Shown piece after piece: positions 42,663 through 52,286 of a stretch of DNA of 64,000 bases. The DNA comes from Lichenostomus cassidix. Lineage: Eukaryota; Chordata; Aves; Passeriformes; Meliphagidae. The DNA lies in assembly GCA_008360975.2 (NCBI GenBank), contig CM039210.1:10790293-10854292 (forward strand). The letters are read 5' to 3'. How positions within the stretch are numbered: position 1 is the first letter of the stretch; every line of letters starts with the position of its first letter. The position numbers were made by a program, and so were the translations under genes. The notes below the pieces were generated by a model. It ran no database searches, was not told the DNA's origin, and worked only from the letters and a program-made list of their open reading frames with translations.

Positions 42663-43405
42663 ATGGAGAGGCAAGCCACTTTTGACCTGTTATCTTGCTT
42701 TTTAGAAAAGCGGGGGATTAAGATTAAGGACATAAAGAGTGATTTAATGGCGTTGACAGCATGGGGGTTGGCTAAAGGTTGTTTTATTGACCCTAATAGC
42801 ATTTTTGACCGTGATGAGTGGCAAAGATTAGGAGATAAGTTGAGGGATGCTATTCTTGAAGATGATAAGGTTGGGAAAAAACTAGGCAAAGTGTGGAAGA
42901 TAGTTAGTAAGGCTCTGGATCAGTATCAGGCAGAACAGAGGGCGGCTAGGGCTGCTTCTGAGAGGCTGAGTCCACCTCCCCCGTCTACCTCAGGGCAAGG
43001 TAACGAGCGATCGTGGTCACTGCCACCTTTAACAAACACAGTGCATATCCCCCCCTCCCATCCGCTAACGGAGGCGTCTGCCCCGATACGCGGCGGGGGA
43101 GGAGCGGCGCCGCATCCATTCGCCCTTCCGGCGTCTGCCCCGATATGCGGCGGGGGAGGGGCGGCGCCCCATCCGTCCGCCCCTCCAGCTCCTGACCATG
43201 AGCAGCGCTCCGCTCCAATATCTCGGAACTCGGTTTCTCAGTCACCCAGTTTGGGGAGCCCCGAACTTCCGCCTACCGGGGGTCTGGCCAGTCCCGGTGG
43301 TGCCGGTTTGGGGGCTGCGTGCCAGCATGATTGGAGGCGAATTGCCTCACAAGCGGGTCAGGAGGGTGACGTGGAAGCTGCGACTGAGATGTTGGGGGCG
43401 TTCCC
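42663..43405 (+). CDS. gag: K2 gag, 5' part (matrix, Pro-rich region)
   Basis: ATG at 42663, about 240 bp after the PBS. The matrix domain (first 85 residues) shares the pattern LEKRGIK with the gag start of provirus D at 58253. A low-complexity Pro/Gly/Ala/Ser region with two copies of a 19-residue unit follows. The frame is open but ends in the inserted LTR element. Subtracting 2,277 bp plus a 5 bp TSD brings the second half (from 45688) into the same frame, so no other break is seen at this point. Confidence 0.85.
43075..43188 (+). repeat. 57 bp tandem duplication in K2 matrix/Pro-rich region
   Basis: Two adjacent units, each starting GCGTCTGCCCCGATA, encode a Ser-Ala-Pro-Ile...Gly-Gly-Gly-Gly-Ala-Ala-Pro pattern. 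They differ at several positions and stay in frame. Confidence 0.8.
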
Positions 43406-43801
43406 TGTTGTAACGCGTGTCCTTCCTGTCCCTGACCCCGCCCCCCTGACCCCTTCTGACTGGATGTGAGTCAGGACCGCCCCCCATCCCTAGAGATAAA
43501 ATCCCCAGCCAGATCCAGAACGGGTCTCTTTGGTTCTGGACTCATATGGAACCTGTACCCTCCCTCGCCTTCCCTTCCCCCTCCCCAGTCTCCCCACTCC
43601 TCCCCTGTTTTCCTCAATAAAAACACCATGGAGACCAGGAACCAAACAGCTGCCTTTCTAAACCTGCAACGCTTCTACAAGAACCGCGTCTGACCAGCCC
43701 CACAGCTCGTGGCCATGGAATGACCATCCTGCGTGTTCCGGTTCTGGGGCAGCCCTCCCCCGCAGCAGGGGAGAGCTGCCTTCAGGTTCTGCACTGCTGC
43801 A
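43406..43801 (+). mobile_element. Non-autonomous element 5' LTR
   Basis: 396 bp, TGTTGTAACGCG to CACTGCTGCA, with AATAAAAACACC near 43617. Confidence 0.85.
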
Positions 43802-44512
43802 AATGGTGGAGAATGCGGGCAGCGGTAAGAACTTGCCTAGACACGCCGGGGAGCAGCGGAGCCCGCGGGAGCTGGGGGGCGGCGGGAGCCGGCGGCGCTC
43901 GGGGAACGGCGGGGCCAGCGGCGCGGCCGCGCCGGGCCGGGCCGAGCTGGCCGCCGGCCCGCGGGGCCCACGCCTCCCCGCCGGCCCGCGCGGGGCTGCG
44001 GCGGAGCGGCGAACGCACGGCAGGGAGCCGCCGACGCGGCGGGACGCTGCCTGCGCTGCAGACGGAGACCACCCTGGCCGCGTGGCCCGCACATGGGCGC
44101 CGCCATCTTGTGAGCCGCCATTTTGTGTCGCGGGCGCCCCTCCCCGGCGAGACCAACTCTGCACAGCCAAACACCATCTCTGCTGTGCAGCACACGCGGT
44201 GGCCGCGAGCTGTGAGACTCTCTAAAGACACAGGCGAGTCCCAAGAAGAGGACCCTGAAGGGACTTGTAGAAAGCTTGTGAAGTCTGTATTGAGTTGCTG
44301 AGGATAAAACAGTGACGAAGAGGACTGCAAGGGACCGGAAAGCGGTGACCAGTCTTGTCAGTCGGCAAAAGTCTACCCAAGAGTAAGAGAGGCTCTGGTG
44401 GTGCGCCGATAGCGCCTGCAGTGCCTATTCAGGGAAATTTTCCGACCCTGGACCTCTGCTAAAGGTGTAGTTTGCAGCAGAGGAGGAGTGAATGTTTGTA
44501 TGAATGTGATTT

Positions 44513-44585
44513 GGAGGCACCCCCCAGGGGAGGGGGTGGGAAACGTGTGAATGGCTGAAGGCACCCCCCAGGGGAGGGGGTGCAG
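44513..44585 (+). repeat. Repeated G/C-palindrome unit
   Basis: The unit GGCACCCCCCAGGGGAGGGGG occurs at about 44515 and again at about 44561 (roughly 46 bp apart), each time followed by a GTGTGAATGG-type stretch. Each unit can fold into a short C/G hairpin. It lies in the middle of the non-autonomous element. Confidence 0.75.
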
Positions 44586-45285
44586 AGGTGTGAATGGTTG
44601 AGTCATAGAACACGGCAGGGTGTAGGGCTCTGTTTTAAAACCCCAGCTCATTCTTTTTGATTTTAACCTTAGACAGATTAACAAGTGTTGCATTTTGAGA
44701 ATTGGGCTAGAGAGGGCTTCCGGAAAAGGCCCTCTCCGCCCAATCCTCAAAAAAAGAAAGGTATTTTCTTTAGTTAAAACCCTTTTTTGAGTTACAGTAT
44801 GTTTTGTTTACCCCTATTAATACCTTCCCTCCTTCCGATGTCCCTTCTTCCCTCCCATTCTGATAGGGAGGTAACTGACAAGGCCGCATCCCGTCAAAAA
44901 AGATGCTGAGTTGCTACCGATTCTCTCAGGCGCCTTGCCAGTTCCCCCCTTGTACCATTACCCTTAAAAAATCACTCCTCACCCCCTTTTTTCCTACCCT
45001 CTTCTTCCCCAAATAGCCCCTCTACCATGCTCTCTACAAATTTGCTTTTCCCAAAATCCCTGTCTCTTTCCGTCTGTGTGTAAGCTCTGCCCCTCTCCCT
45101 GCATGTCAAAGCTGGGGGGGGGCACTGCAGACAGCACAGCCCCGTCGTGCAGCAGAGCAGCAAGATACACCTGATCTCAGTCAACCCGCTTCAACTCCAG
45201 CCCTACTGAAGAAATTTCTACCAGCTCCAAAAGACTCTGAACTAGAAAAATTTTTTTTCCTTTTGTATAAGAGAAAAAGTGGATT

Positions 45286-45682
45286 TGTTGTAACGTGTGT
45301 CCTTCCTGTCCCTGACCCCGCCCCCCTGACCCCTTCTGACTGGATGTGAGTCAGGACCGCCCCCCATCCCTAGAGATAAAATCCCCAGCCAGATCCAGAA
45401 CGGGTCTCTTTGGTTCTGGGCTCGTATGGAACCTGTACCCTCCCTCGCCTTCCCTTCCCCCTCCTCCGTCTCCCCATTCCTCCCCTGTTTTCCTCAATAA
45501 AAACACCATGGAGACCAGGAACCAAACAGCTGCCTTTCTAAACCTGCAACGCTGCTACAAGGACCGCGTCTGACCAGCCCCACAGCTTGTGGCCATGGAA
45601 TGACCATCCTGCGTGTTCCGGTTCTGGGGCAGCCTTCCCCCCGCAGCAGGGGAGAGCTGCCTTCAGGTTTTGCACTGCTGCA
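45286..45682 (+). mobile_element. Non-autonomous element 3' LTR
   Basis: 397 bp, nearly the same as 43406-43801 (for example TGTAACGTG for TGTAACGCG, CTCGTATGG for CTCATATGG). Confidence 0.85.
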
Positions 45683-46687
45683 GTCCCAGTAATTTACAGC
45701 CCAGGAGAGCGGGGAGGGCTCACTGCTTCTGTTTTAGCCTTAAACCGGAAAATCTTATCTCAGTTGCGAGCTACCGTGAGTGAATTCGGAATTCAGGGAG
45801 AGCCTACTAGACAAATGCTAGACTATATCTGGGGATCAGGACTTCTGCTCCCAAACGATATCAAGGGCATTGCACGTTTAATACTTACTGAACATCAGTC
45901 TCTGCTATTTAATGCTCATTGGCAGGCATGCTGCCAGGAGTCGGTGGCTGTGCAGCGCGCACCGGGTGACCCGCTGCATGGAGTCACTCTAAATGAATTG
46001 ATGGGGTTGGGTCCTTACTTTAGATCAGAGGATCAGGCACTCTTGGGACCAAACAAGATTAGAGAGTCTATGGATTTAGCTCGGAATGCTCTGGATAAAA
46101 TAAAAGCCCCCGGAGGCGTCCCGTCATATATGTCCATCAAGCAGGGGCGGGATGAGCCGCTGGGATCTTTTATAGATAAGGTAGCTGCAGCGGTGAAAAC
46201 AGCAGGAATGGCAGAATGCATGCAAGGGGCTACGTTAAAGCAGTGTGTATTGCAAAATGGAGATGGGACAGTCAGAAATCTTATCATGACCATGCCAGAG
46301 AATTGGTCCATAGAGGACCTTTTAGAGAAAGCTTCACAGTTCCTTATAGGCAGTCAGGCTATGTTAATCAATGCTATCAAGGAGCTGGGGGAGGGATTAA
46401 AAGCACAGGCAGAAACCTCTCATAGTCAAGTTCTCGCCGCACTCGCACCCCTCCGGCAGCCAAGGCCACCTCCAGCAACTCGAAAAACAAAGCTCCATTG
46501 TTTTCGCTGTGGACAGCCAGGGCACTTTTGGCGAAACTGCTCTGCTGGAGCAGTATGGTGTTCTCATTGCCAGACCCCGTCACACAGCTCTGCAGCTTGT
46601 CGGAGATCCCAGGGAAACGGGAATCGGAGCGCGAAAGGGACTATGATACAAATTGCGTCCGCCCAATTTCAGCCGCCTCACAACTAA
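45683..46687 (+). CDS. gag: K2 gag, 3' part (capsid, nucleocapsid)
   Basis: The true gag sequence resumes after the LTR element; upstream codons to 45587 are from the LTR. The capsid has the major-homology-like IKQGRDEPLGSFIDKV. The nucleocapsid has two CCHC zinc knuckles, CFRCGQPGHFWRNC and CSHCQTPSHSSAAC. The frame ends at 46685-46687, past the slippery site at 46612, so gag and pro overlap by about 70 bp. Confidence 0.9.
   Translation, partial: VPVIYSPGERGGLTASVLALNRKILSQLRATVSEFGIQGEPTRQMLDYIWGSGLLLPNDIKGIARLILTEHQSLLFNAHWQACCQESVAVQRAPGDPLHGVTLNELMGLGPYFRSEDQALLGPNKIRESMDLARNALDKIKAPGGVPSYMSIKQGRDEPLGSFIDKVAAAVKTAGMAECMQGATLKQCVLQNGDGTVRNLIMTMPENWSIEDLLEKASQFLIGSQAMLINAIKELGEGLKAQAETSHSQVLAALAPLRQPRPPPATRKTKLHCFRCGQPGHFWRNCSAGAVWCSHCQTPSHSSAACRRSQGNGNRSAKGTMIQIASAQFQPPHN
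46612..46618 (+). promoter_or_regulatory. K2 gag-pro slippery site G GGA AAC
   Basis: GGGAAAC is in phase (GGA at 46613, AAC at 46616). A -1 slip continues in the pro frame without a stop to 47436. The same heptamer is at the homologous place in K1 and E. Confidence 0.85.
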
Positions 46688-47436
46688 CCACTCCAGCCTC
46701 CTTACAGCCAGTTACCTGGCAACCAGCCACCGTCGGGAGCCTCGGGGTGGACCTGGCAACCGCAGTAGACGTTACCTTGGTGGATACCTCCCCCAAGCGG
46801 ATACCTACTGGAATTACAGGACCAATTATAATCAGAGGGCAACCTGTTGGTGCACTTTTGATCGGGCGTTCATCTGCAACCATGAAAGGACTGGACATTT
46901 TAACTGGATTAATCGATGCTGATTTTCAGGGTACAATTGACATTATGGCTCGGACATTTCATCCACCTATTCATATTCCTGCTGGATCTAAAATTGCTCA
47001 AGTCGTCCCTATACCACAGTTACACCAAAGTCCATCTGGCCGGCCTCATCGAGGAGCAGGAGGTTTTGGCTCAACAGGCCCTGCGGTTACGCTAACAGTG
47101 GATTTGAGGCAACGTCCACAAAAACGGACATCTTTGGAATATTCTGGCCATCGGATACAATTATCAGCACTTTTGGATACTGGAGCTGATGTCACGGTAC
47201 TGGATGAAAACAAATGGCCTGCTCACTGGCCAGCATATGCATCTGGAGCTACTGTTTCTGGTGTAGGAGGTATCACCATGGCTCGTAGGTCACCACATTT
47301 ACAAATTACCATCGATGACAAAGTTGTGGACTGTGTGGTACAGTTGTTACCACTTCCCCCAGGAGTAAATGCTTTAGTAGGCCATGATGTTTTGGCCCAA
47401 ATGGGAGTTGTATTAACATCGGAATCGCATTTCTAG
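46619..47436 (+). CDS. pro: K2 pro: dUTPase and protease
   Basis: In the -1 frame to gag. The dUTPase-like domain shows GVDLATAVDV (motif I area), IGRSS (motif II), GLIDADFQG (motif III), KIAQVVP (motif IV area) and RGAGGFGSTG (motif V), so all five regions can be placed. The aspartic protease has LLDTGADVTVL and a GVGG flap-like motif. A protease next to dUTPase in pro is the betaretrovirus arrangement. Open to TAG at 47434-47436. I find no canonical slip heptamer at the pro-pol junction. Confidence 0.85.
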
Positions 47437-50075
47437 AGGGGGCCATTGCATGGGCTTTCCCCATCCGTCTCACCTGGATTACAAATGAACCTATATGGAT
47501 GGAGCAATGGCCTCTGAAAAAGGAAAGTCTGGAACAAGCACACTCCTTGATACAAGAACAATTCCAACAGGGACACTTGCGTTTATCTACTGGTCCATGG
47601 AATACTCCAATTTTTGTTATAAAGAAAAAATCTGGAAAATATAGACTGCTCCATGATCTGCGTGCTGTAAACGAACAGATGCAACCTATGGGAGCCTTAC
47701 AACCAGGGCTCCCCAATCCCAGCATACTACCAGATGAATGGTTTCTACTTGTTGTGGACTTAAAAGACTGTTTTTTCACCATTGAACTACATCCAGATGA
47801 CATGCAGCGTTTTGCTTTTACACTGCCCTCAATTAACCGTGAGGCACCTGCACAACGTTTTGAATGGACTGTATTACCACAGGGAATGCGGAACTCACTG
47901 ACACTTTGTCAACTCTATGTGGATGCTGCTCTCAGGCCTCTTCGGACGGCCTGGCCAGAAGTAATCATCTATCACTACATGGACGATATATTACTGGCAC
48001 AGAGCACACCTTTTACCGCAGATCAGTTACATACCCTGACTAATCACTTGCGTGCTCAGGGCCTTACAATCGCCCCTGAAAAGGTACAGAACACATCACC
48101 ATGGCGAAATTTGGGATGGACAATAACAGACCATCAGGTTCGTCCTCAAAAACTGCAGATTCACACAAACATCCAAACCCTACATGATGCTCAGAAACTG
48201 ATGGGTGACTTACAATGGCTTCATCCTGTCATTGGTATTCCTAATGAACTGTTAAATGTCCTGCGGCCTCTACTGAAAGGCACTGAGCCAGCTACAAAAG
48301 TCACCCTCTCTACAGCACAGCAGGCGGCGATCCAGACTATCTCAGAACGTGCTGTACAAAATCATGCATCTCGTCATCTACTTGATGTGCCACTAAATAT
48401 CACTGTGCTAACTGGCTCTCAATACCTTTTGGGTGCCATCACTCAGCATAAAAAGAAAACGGGGGAAAATACCCCCACCACAAATGAGGATTATAATGTT
48501 TTGGTGCTGGAATGGTTAGCACCACCCCTTCAACCACGAAAAACAATTCAGGAAAACATAATTACAATGGCAAATCTTATCAAACGTGGCCGCCAAAGGA
48601 TAAGGGAGATCCAAGGAACATCGCCAGGGGAAATACAGGTACCACTGAAGCTGGATGACCTGAACTGGTACTTACAAAATTCTATGGAACTTCAGGCAGC
48701 GTTGCTGGAAGAGGGAACGCTCATCAGTATTCGACCTCTCCAGCCTTCTACGCTGGCATGGATGTCTAATCACCGATGGCTAATAAAGCCATTGCGGTCA
48801 TCCTCTCCGCTTTCAGGAGCAGTGACTGTTTATACAGATGCTGGCAAACGCTCCCGTAAAGCTGCTGCGACGTGGATGGAGGAGAAGCAATGGCGATACA
48901 AAATTATTCCTGCAACACCGGAGGACTCTTTACAAACCTTGGAACTATCAGCAGTGGTCTGGGTCTTTACCAACTGGATAGACCAACCTGTTAACATCGT
49001 CACAGATTCTCTCTATGTCGCAGACATTGCTAACAGAATTGAGGAAGCAATGGTTAAGGATGTGCAAAAACGCCGACTAGCGGAACTATTGATGGTGCTT
49101 AAACGCACCATTGGCCAAAGGACTGACCCATATGCCGTGTTGCATATAAGAAGTCATCAGTGGTCAGAGGGCCTTGGAGAAGGCAATGCCAGAGCGGACC
49201 GATTGGTAGCGGTGGCGGAAGCCCCAGTATTTTCCTTTGAGAGGGCCCGCCACGCACATATGAACTTTCATCAAAATGCAAGGGGTCTCCATAAGGGTTT
49301 TGGAATTCCATTGGCAGAAGCCAGGGCCATAGTGCGGGCCTGCCCTATTTGTAGTTTTCATAACCAGGGTGTTGGTTTGGGTATGGGAGTAAACCCCAAG
49401 GGGTTACAAGCTAATGAGTTATGGCAGATGGATGTAACACATTTCCCTGAATTCGGTAGATTAAAATATGTCCATGTTTGCATTGACACATACAGCCACA
49501 TGATATGGGCAACATTACAGCCCGGCGAAAGAGCCCGGGATGTTATAAGGCACCTTACTAGTTGCTTTGCCGTATTGGGCAAACCCAAAGCTATCAAAAC
49601 AGACAATGGACCAGCCTATTGTAGTGCCTTGGTGAAAAAATACATGCAACTTTGGGATATAAAACATACTACAGGAATTCCTCACTCCCCAACGGGGCAG
49701 GCAATGGTAGAACGAGCAAATGCAACAATAAAGGGTTACCTGGCAAAACATAAGGAGGTCTCAGATAGTAGAGAAAGGCTTTCTAAAACCCTGTTTGTAC
49801 TAAATCATCTGTGTATATTTGGAGATCAGGATTTACCACCTATCTTAATTCATCACAAGGGAGTGGCACAGCCACCGGTACCACGCATGAAGGTCCTATA
49901 TAAGGACCCCAAAACAGGCATCTGGGAGGGTCCAGTAGAGGTCATATATTCTGGCAGAGGTTATTTTTGTGTATCTTCCTCCACAGGCCCCCTTTGGGTT
50001 CCTAGCCGCTGGGTGAAGCCTGCACTTGATCAACCTGGCACGGCTACAGGTGCCCCCGATACCGCCGATCGATGA
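47433..50075 (+). CDS. pol: K2 pol (RT, RNase H, integrase)
   Basis: -1 frame to pro, open for about 880 codons; the first ATG-like positions are internal because it would be made by frameshift. RT: STGPWNTPIFVIKKKSG, YMDD at 47976-47987. RNase H: YTDAGKRSRKAA, ELSAVVWVF, VTDSLYVADI. Integrase: zinc domain (HMNFHQNARGLH and CPIC), core WQMDVTHFPEFG, KTDNGPAYCS and AMVERANATIKG. All checked catalytic residues are intact. It ends at TGA 50073-50075, overlapping the next ORF. Confidence 0.9.
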   Translation, partial: LEGAIAWAFPIRLTWITNEPIWMEQWPLKKESLEQAHSLIQEQFQQGHLRLSTGPWNTPIFVIKKKSGKYRLLHDLRAVNEQMQPMGALQPGLPNPSILPDEWFLLVVDLKDCFFTIELHPDDMQRFAFTLPSINREAPAQRFEWTVLPQGMRNSLTLCQLYVDAALRPLRTAWPEVIIYHYMDDILLAQSTPFTADQLHTLTNHLRAQGLTIAPEKVQNTSPWRNLGWTITDHQVRPQKLQIHTNIQTLHDAQKLMGDLQWLHPVIGIPNELLNVLRPLLKGTEPATKVTLSTAQQAAIQTISERAVQNHASRHLLDVPLNITVLTGSQYLLGAITQHKKKTGENTPTTNEDYNVLVLEWLAPPLQPRKTIQENIITMANLIKRGRQRIREIQGTSPGEIQVPLKLDDLNWYLQNSMELQAALLEEGTLISIRPLQPSTLAWMSNHRWLIKPLRSSSPLSGAVTVYTDAGKRSRKAAATWMEEKQWRYKIIPATPEDSLQTLELSAVVWVFTNWIDQPVNIVTDSLYVADIANRIEEAMVKDVQKRRLAELLMVLKRTIGQRTDPYAVLHIRSHQWSEGLGEGNARADRLVAVAEAPVFSFERARHAHMNFHQNARGLHKGFGIPLAEARAIVRACPICSFHNQGVGLGMGVNPKGLQANELWQMDVTHFPEFGRLKYVHVCIDTYSHMIWATLQPGERARDVIRHLTSCFAVLGKPKAIKTDNGPAYCSALVKKYMQLWDIKHTTGIPHSPTGQAMVERANATIKGYLAKHKEVSDSRERLSKTLFVLNHLCIFGDQDLPPILIHHKGVAQPPVPRMKVLYKDPKTGIWEGPVEVIYSGRGYFCVSSSTGPLWVPSRWVKPALDQPGTATGAPDTADR

Positions 50076-50700
50076 AACACCACGACTGATCCAGCTTCTA
50101 CATTGTGCCCTTGATCCTATCTTGCGGCGAGCTGGGGTTCCAGTCGAGCGTTGGCAGACTTTATTAGAATTAAGAGATATTATAAATAGATTAGGCTCTG
50201 TACGCCCTTACCTGAATAGATACCCTTGTAGAAGTTGTGCTAAGCTGTGGTGTCAGGCATGGTTACTTATTAAGTGTGGTATTTGTAAGAAACGGTGGTG
50301 GGTCCATCAAGAAGTGTATAATACTTGTTGTTTGGCGTGCATTAATACACGCATAACTCAAATTGACTTTGCACATAACAGGCTGCAACAAGCTTTAGCC
50401 GCATTTACAGGGCTGCCTGATTGGCAAGGTTTGCAATTATTTGAATCTGAAGAGCAAAAATTTATAGCCTGGTTACGTTGGGAGGCCCAAGATGCAGTAA
50501 ATTGGGCAACATCAAACTCTGGGTCTCAAATTTTGAGAGCAGTGTGCACCCATCGGGCTTTAGAAAGGATCCCAAAGTATTGGGTTATCAGAGAACATGA
50601 ATGGGAACGCACCAAAAGGCGTTTTGCTCCTGTACATACTGTGCATGTTAGGGGTTGTTCTGGCAGATGCTACCGATGCAAACGCCAAAAATCCCCTCAA
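50017..50700 (+). CDS. K2 Cys-rich ORF between pol and env, function unknown
   Basis: The frame is open from 50017 to 51000 (frame +1 relative to pol). Its part before env, about 225 codons, is not shared with pol or SU. It has no early ATG, so it would need splicing or a non-AUG start; an acceptor-like CGGCTACAG/G is at 50041-50050. The predicted product is Trp/Arg-rich, with a Cys cluster (CRSCAKLWCQAW, CGICKKRWW, CCLAC; about residues 68-105 from 50026) suggestive of zinc binding, and a second one near the end (CSGRCYRCKRQK). It could be an accessory protein, a long env leader, or chance. Confidence 0.45.
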
Positions 50701-51986
50701 TTGAGCCCAGAAAAAATTTGTGGGTCACCTGGGCAAATCAAACACGTACTAGTGCTTTTTGCCTTGCGCTTGCATCAGCCACTAACCCTTTTCGCACATG
50801 CTTACTTGGTATCCCAGGCTTTGATAATACTAGCTTCGCACGGTTTTCAACTAACAACTGCTCACGAGCTGCCAATGTTAGCCATTGCACTGCTCTCTTG
50901 TTGTCGGGTCTTAATACCTCATTGCCATGGGATCCTCAGGAGTTGGATCTCTTGGGGAGCCGAGCTCTTAATGCAAGTGGCAATGAAACAGGCTGCATAA
51001 CTTTTGGTAGCCCCATAGTGATTCCTAACAGCACCTGGTTGACTCCCCATACGGCAGAATATGCTAACATCTCTGCCCAATGTGGTCCACATGGAAGTTA
51101 TGGCTGGGGCAGTGGTCATGTACAAATTTGGGCCAATGAAAGTGCCCTTGCCCTTCCATCAGGTGTATTTCTCATTTGTGGAGACCGTGCATGGCAGGGA
51201 GTCCTGAAAGGTGCTTATGGGGGACCATGTTATTTGGGCAAACTCACTTTACTTGCCATGAATAAAACCACTGCAGCCAATTTAATGCGGTCCAGAAAGA
51301 GACGCAGTCTTACTTTGGATGCAAACTGCAATGATGAAGTAGGCCTATGGAATAAACCGTCTCGGGTTTTTGCTTCCCTTTTACCACACGTGGGCACTGC
51401 ACATGCATTAAAAACCATAGGGAGATTGGCCTGCTGGGTAAGCAAGCAGTCAAAAGTTACTACAGAAATAATAGAAAAGCTATCCGCAGACATGGATAGC
51501 TTAAGGCATTCCATACTGCAGAATCGTGCTGCCATAGATTTTCTGCTGCTTGCTCAGGGGCACGGCTGTGATGAATTTGATGGTATGTGCTGTTTCAACC
51601 TTAGCAATCATGGTGAGTCAATACATAAACAACTTCAATGGCTTAAGGAGCATACAGCAAAGATAACAGTGCAAAAGGATGATGGCCTATTCGGAATTCC
51701 ATGGGGCGACTGGGGTATAACAGGATGGCTTCGCTATATCTTGCAAGTAGGATTAGTGATTTTACTTGTCCTTGTTGGCATAGCTGTTATTCTACCTTGT
51801 GCTTTGCAATGTTTGAAAAAATCATTATCACAGACAGTGAATCAGCTTTGGCTTGCACAAACGCGTAAAGAAAACAGGGGAATTGTGGAAAGCTGGCTTC
51901 TAGAGAAGGGACACGCAGATGTAGATAGATTGCTTCTTAACAAGCCGCTTCTTAACAATAGCCATATTCAGCCAACTATTAATTAG
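50597..51986 (+). pseudogene. env: K2 env, with one frame break near the start
   Basis: ATG at 50597 opens a short frame with a good signal peptide (VLLLYILCMLGVVLA) that stops near 50700. The surface/transmembrane part is open in another frame from 50652 to 51986. That frame has many N-glycosylation sites, a furin-type RSRKRR (about 51288-51305), a CX6CC motif (51566-51592) in the TM subunit and a hydrophobic span (ILQVGLVILLVLVGIAVIL). The last 34 codons lie inside the 3' LTR. The two frames do not meet, so an indel between 50650 and 50700 has broken the gene. Confidence 0.85.
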
Positions 51987-52286
51987 ATACCTGCGTCCAA
52001 TCAGCGATCTAAGGTCACCATGACTTTCTACAACATGGAGGTTGTAGGAGCCGTCGAGAATGCGTTAATTGGTAGCAAGAATGCTGAAATCAGGCATTAT
52101 AGATAAACACAGATACATGTTAAGGCAAGTAGCCAAACTTAGGGCGTGGAAGTATATAACCAATAGTATTGTATGATTACAGAATATGCATGATTTAGTT
52201 AACTACACTATAAAACTGTAAACTGTAAATCAATAAACTGAAGCTTGTAGTAAATCCATATTGGATTGTCAAGCCTCCGTTTCTCA
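51884..52286 (+). mobile_element. K2 3' LTR
   Basis: It starts TGTGGAAAGCTGGC right after the purine tract AAAGAAAACAGGGGAAT (51867-51883). 403 bp are present before the N gap; only the last three bases are missing compared with the 5' LTR. Confidence 0.9.

Larger units (their letters stand above)
43406..45682 (+). mobile_element. Non-autonomous LTR element in K2 gag
   Basis: 2,277 bp bounded by two LTRs (43406-43801 and 45286-45682) that are highly similar, flanked by TTCCC and GTCCC (5 bp, one mismatch). A PBS-like TGGTGGAGAATGCGGGC lies two bases after the first LTR, and a purine tract GAGAAAAAGTGGA just before the second. The 1.48 kb interior is GC-rich at first, has a splice-donor-like CGGTAAGAA near 43823, and no gag, pol or env. 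It would depend on proteins of another retrovirus. Confidence 0.8.
42000..52286 (+). mobile_element. Provirus K2, young betaretrovirus-like element
   Basis: Plus-strand provirus: 5' LTR, Trp PBS, gag, pro-dUTPase, pol, Cys-rich ORF, env, polypurine tract and 3' LTR running into the N gap. The LTRs differ at about three of 403 positions. gag is split by a non-autonomous LTR element (43406-45682). gag, pro and pol lie in successive -1 frames. The bases before the LTR are TTATAG (41994-41999); the matching TSD would lie in the gap. Confidence 0.9.

Noticed and set aside
43658..44330. Several overlapping Arg/Ala-rich frames on both strands
   Set aside because: GC-rich leader of the non-autonomous element; frames in many phases are a composition effect.
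50655..51000. Extending the Cys-rich ORF to 51000
   Set aside because: After about 50700 it only overlaps the SU coding frame and its residues look like an out-of-frame shadow of env.
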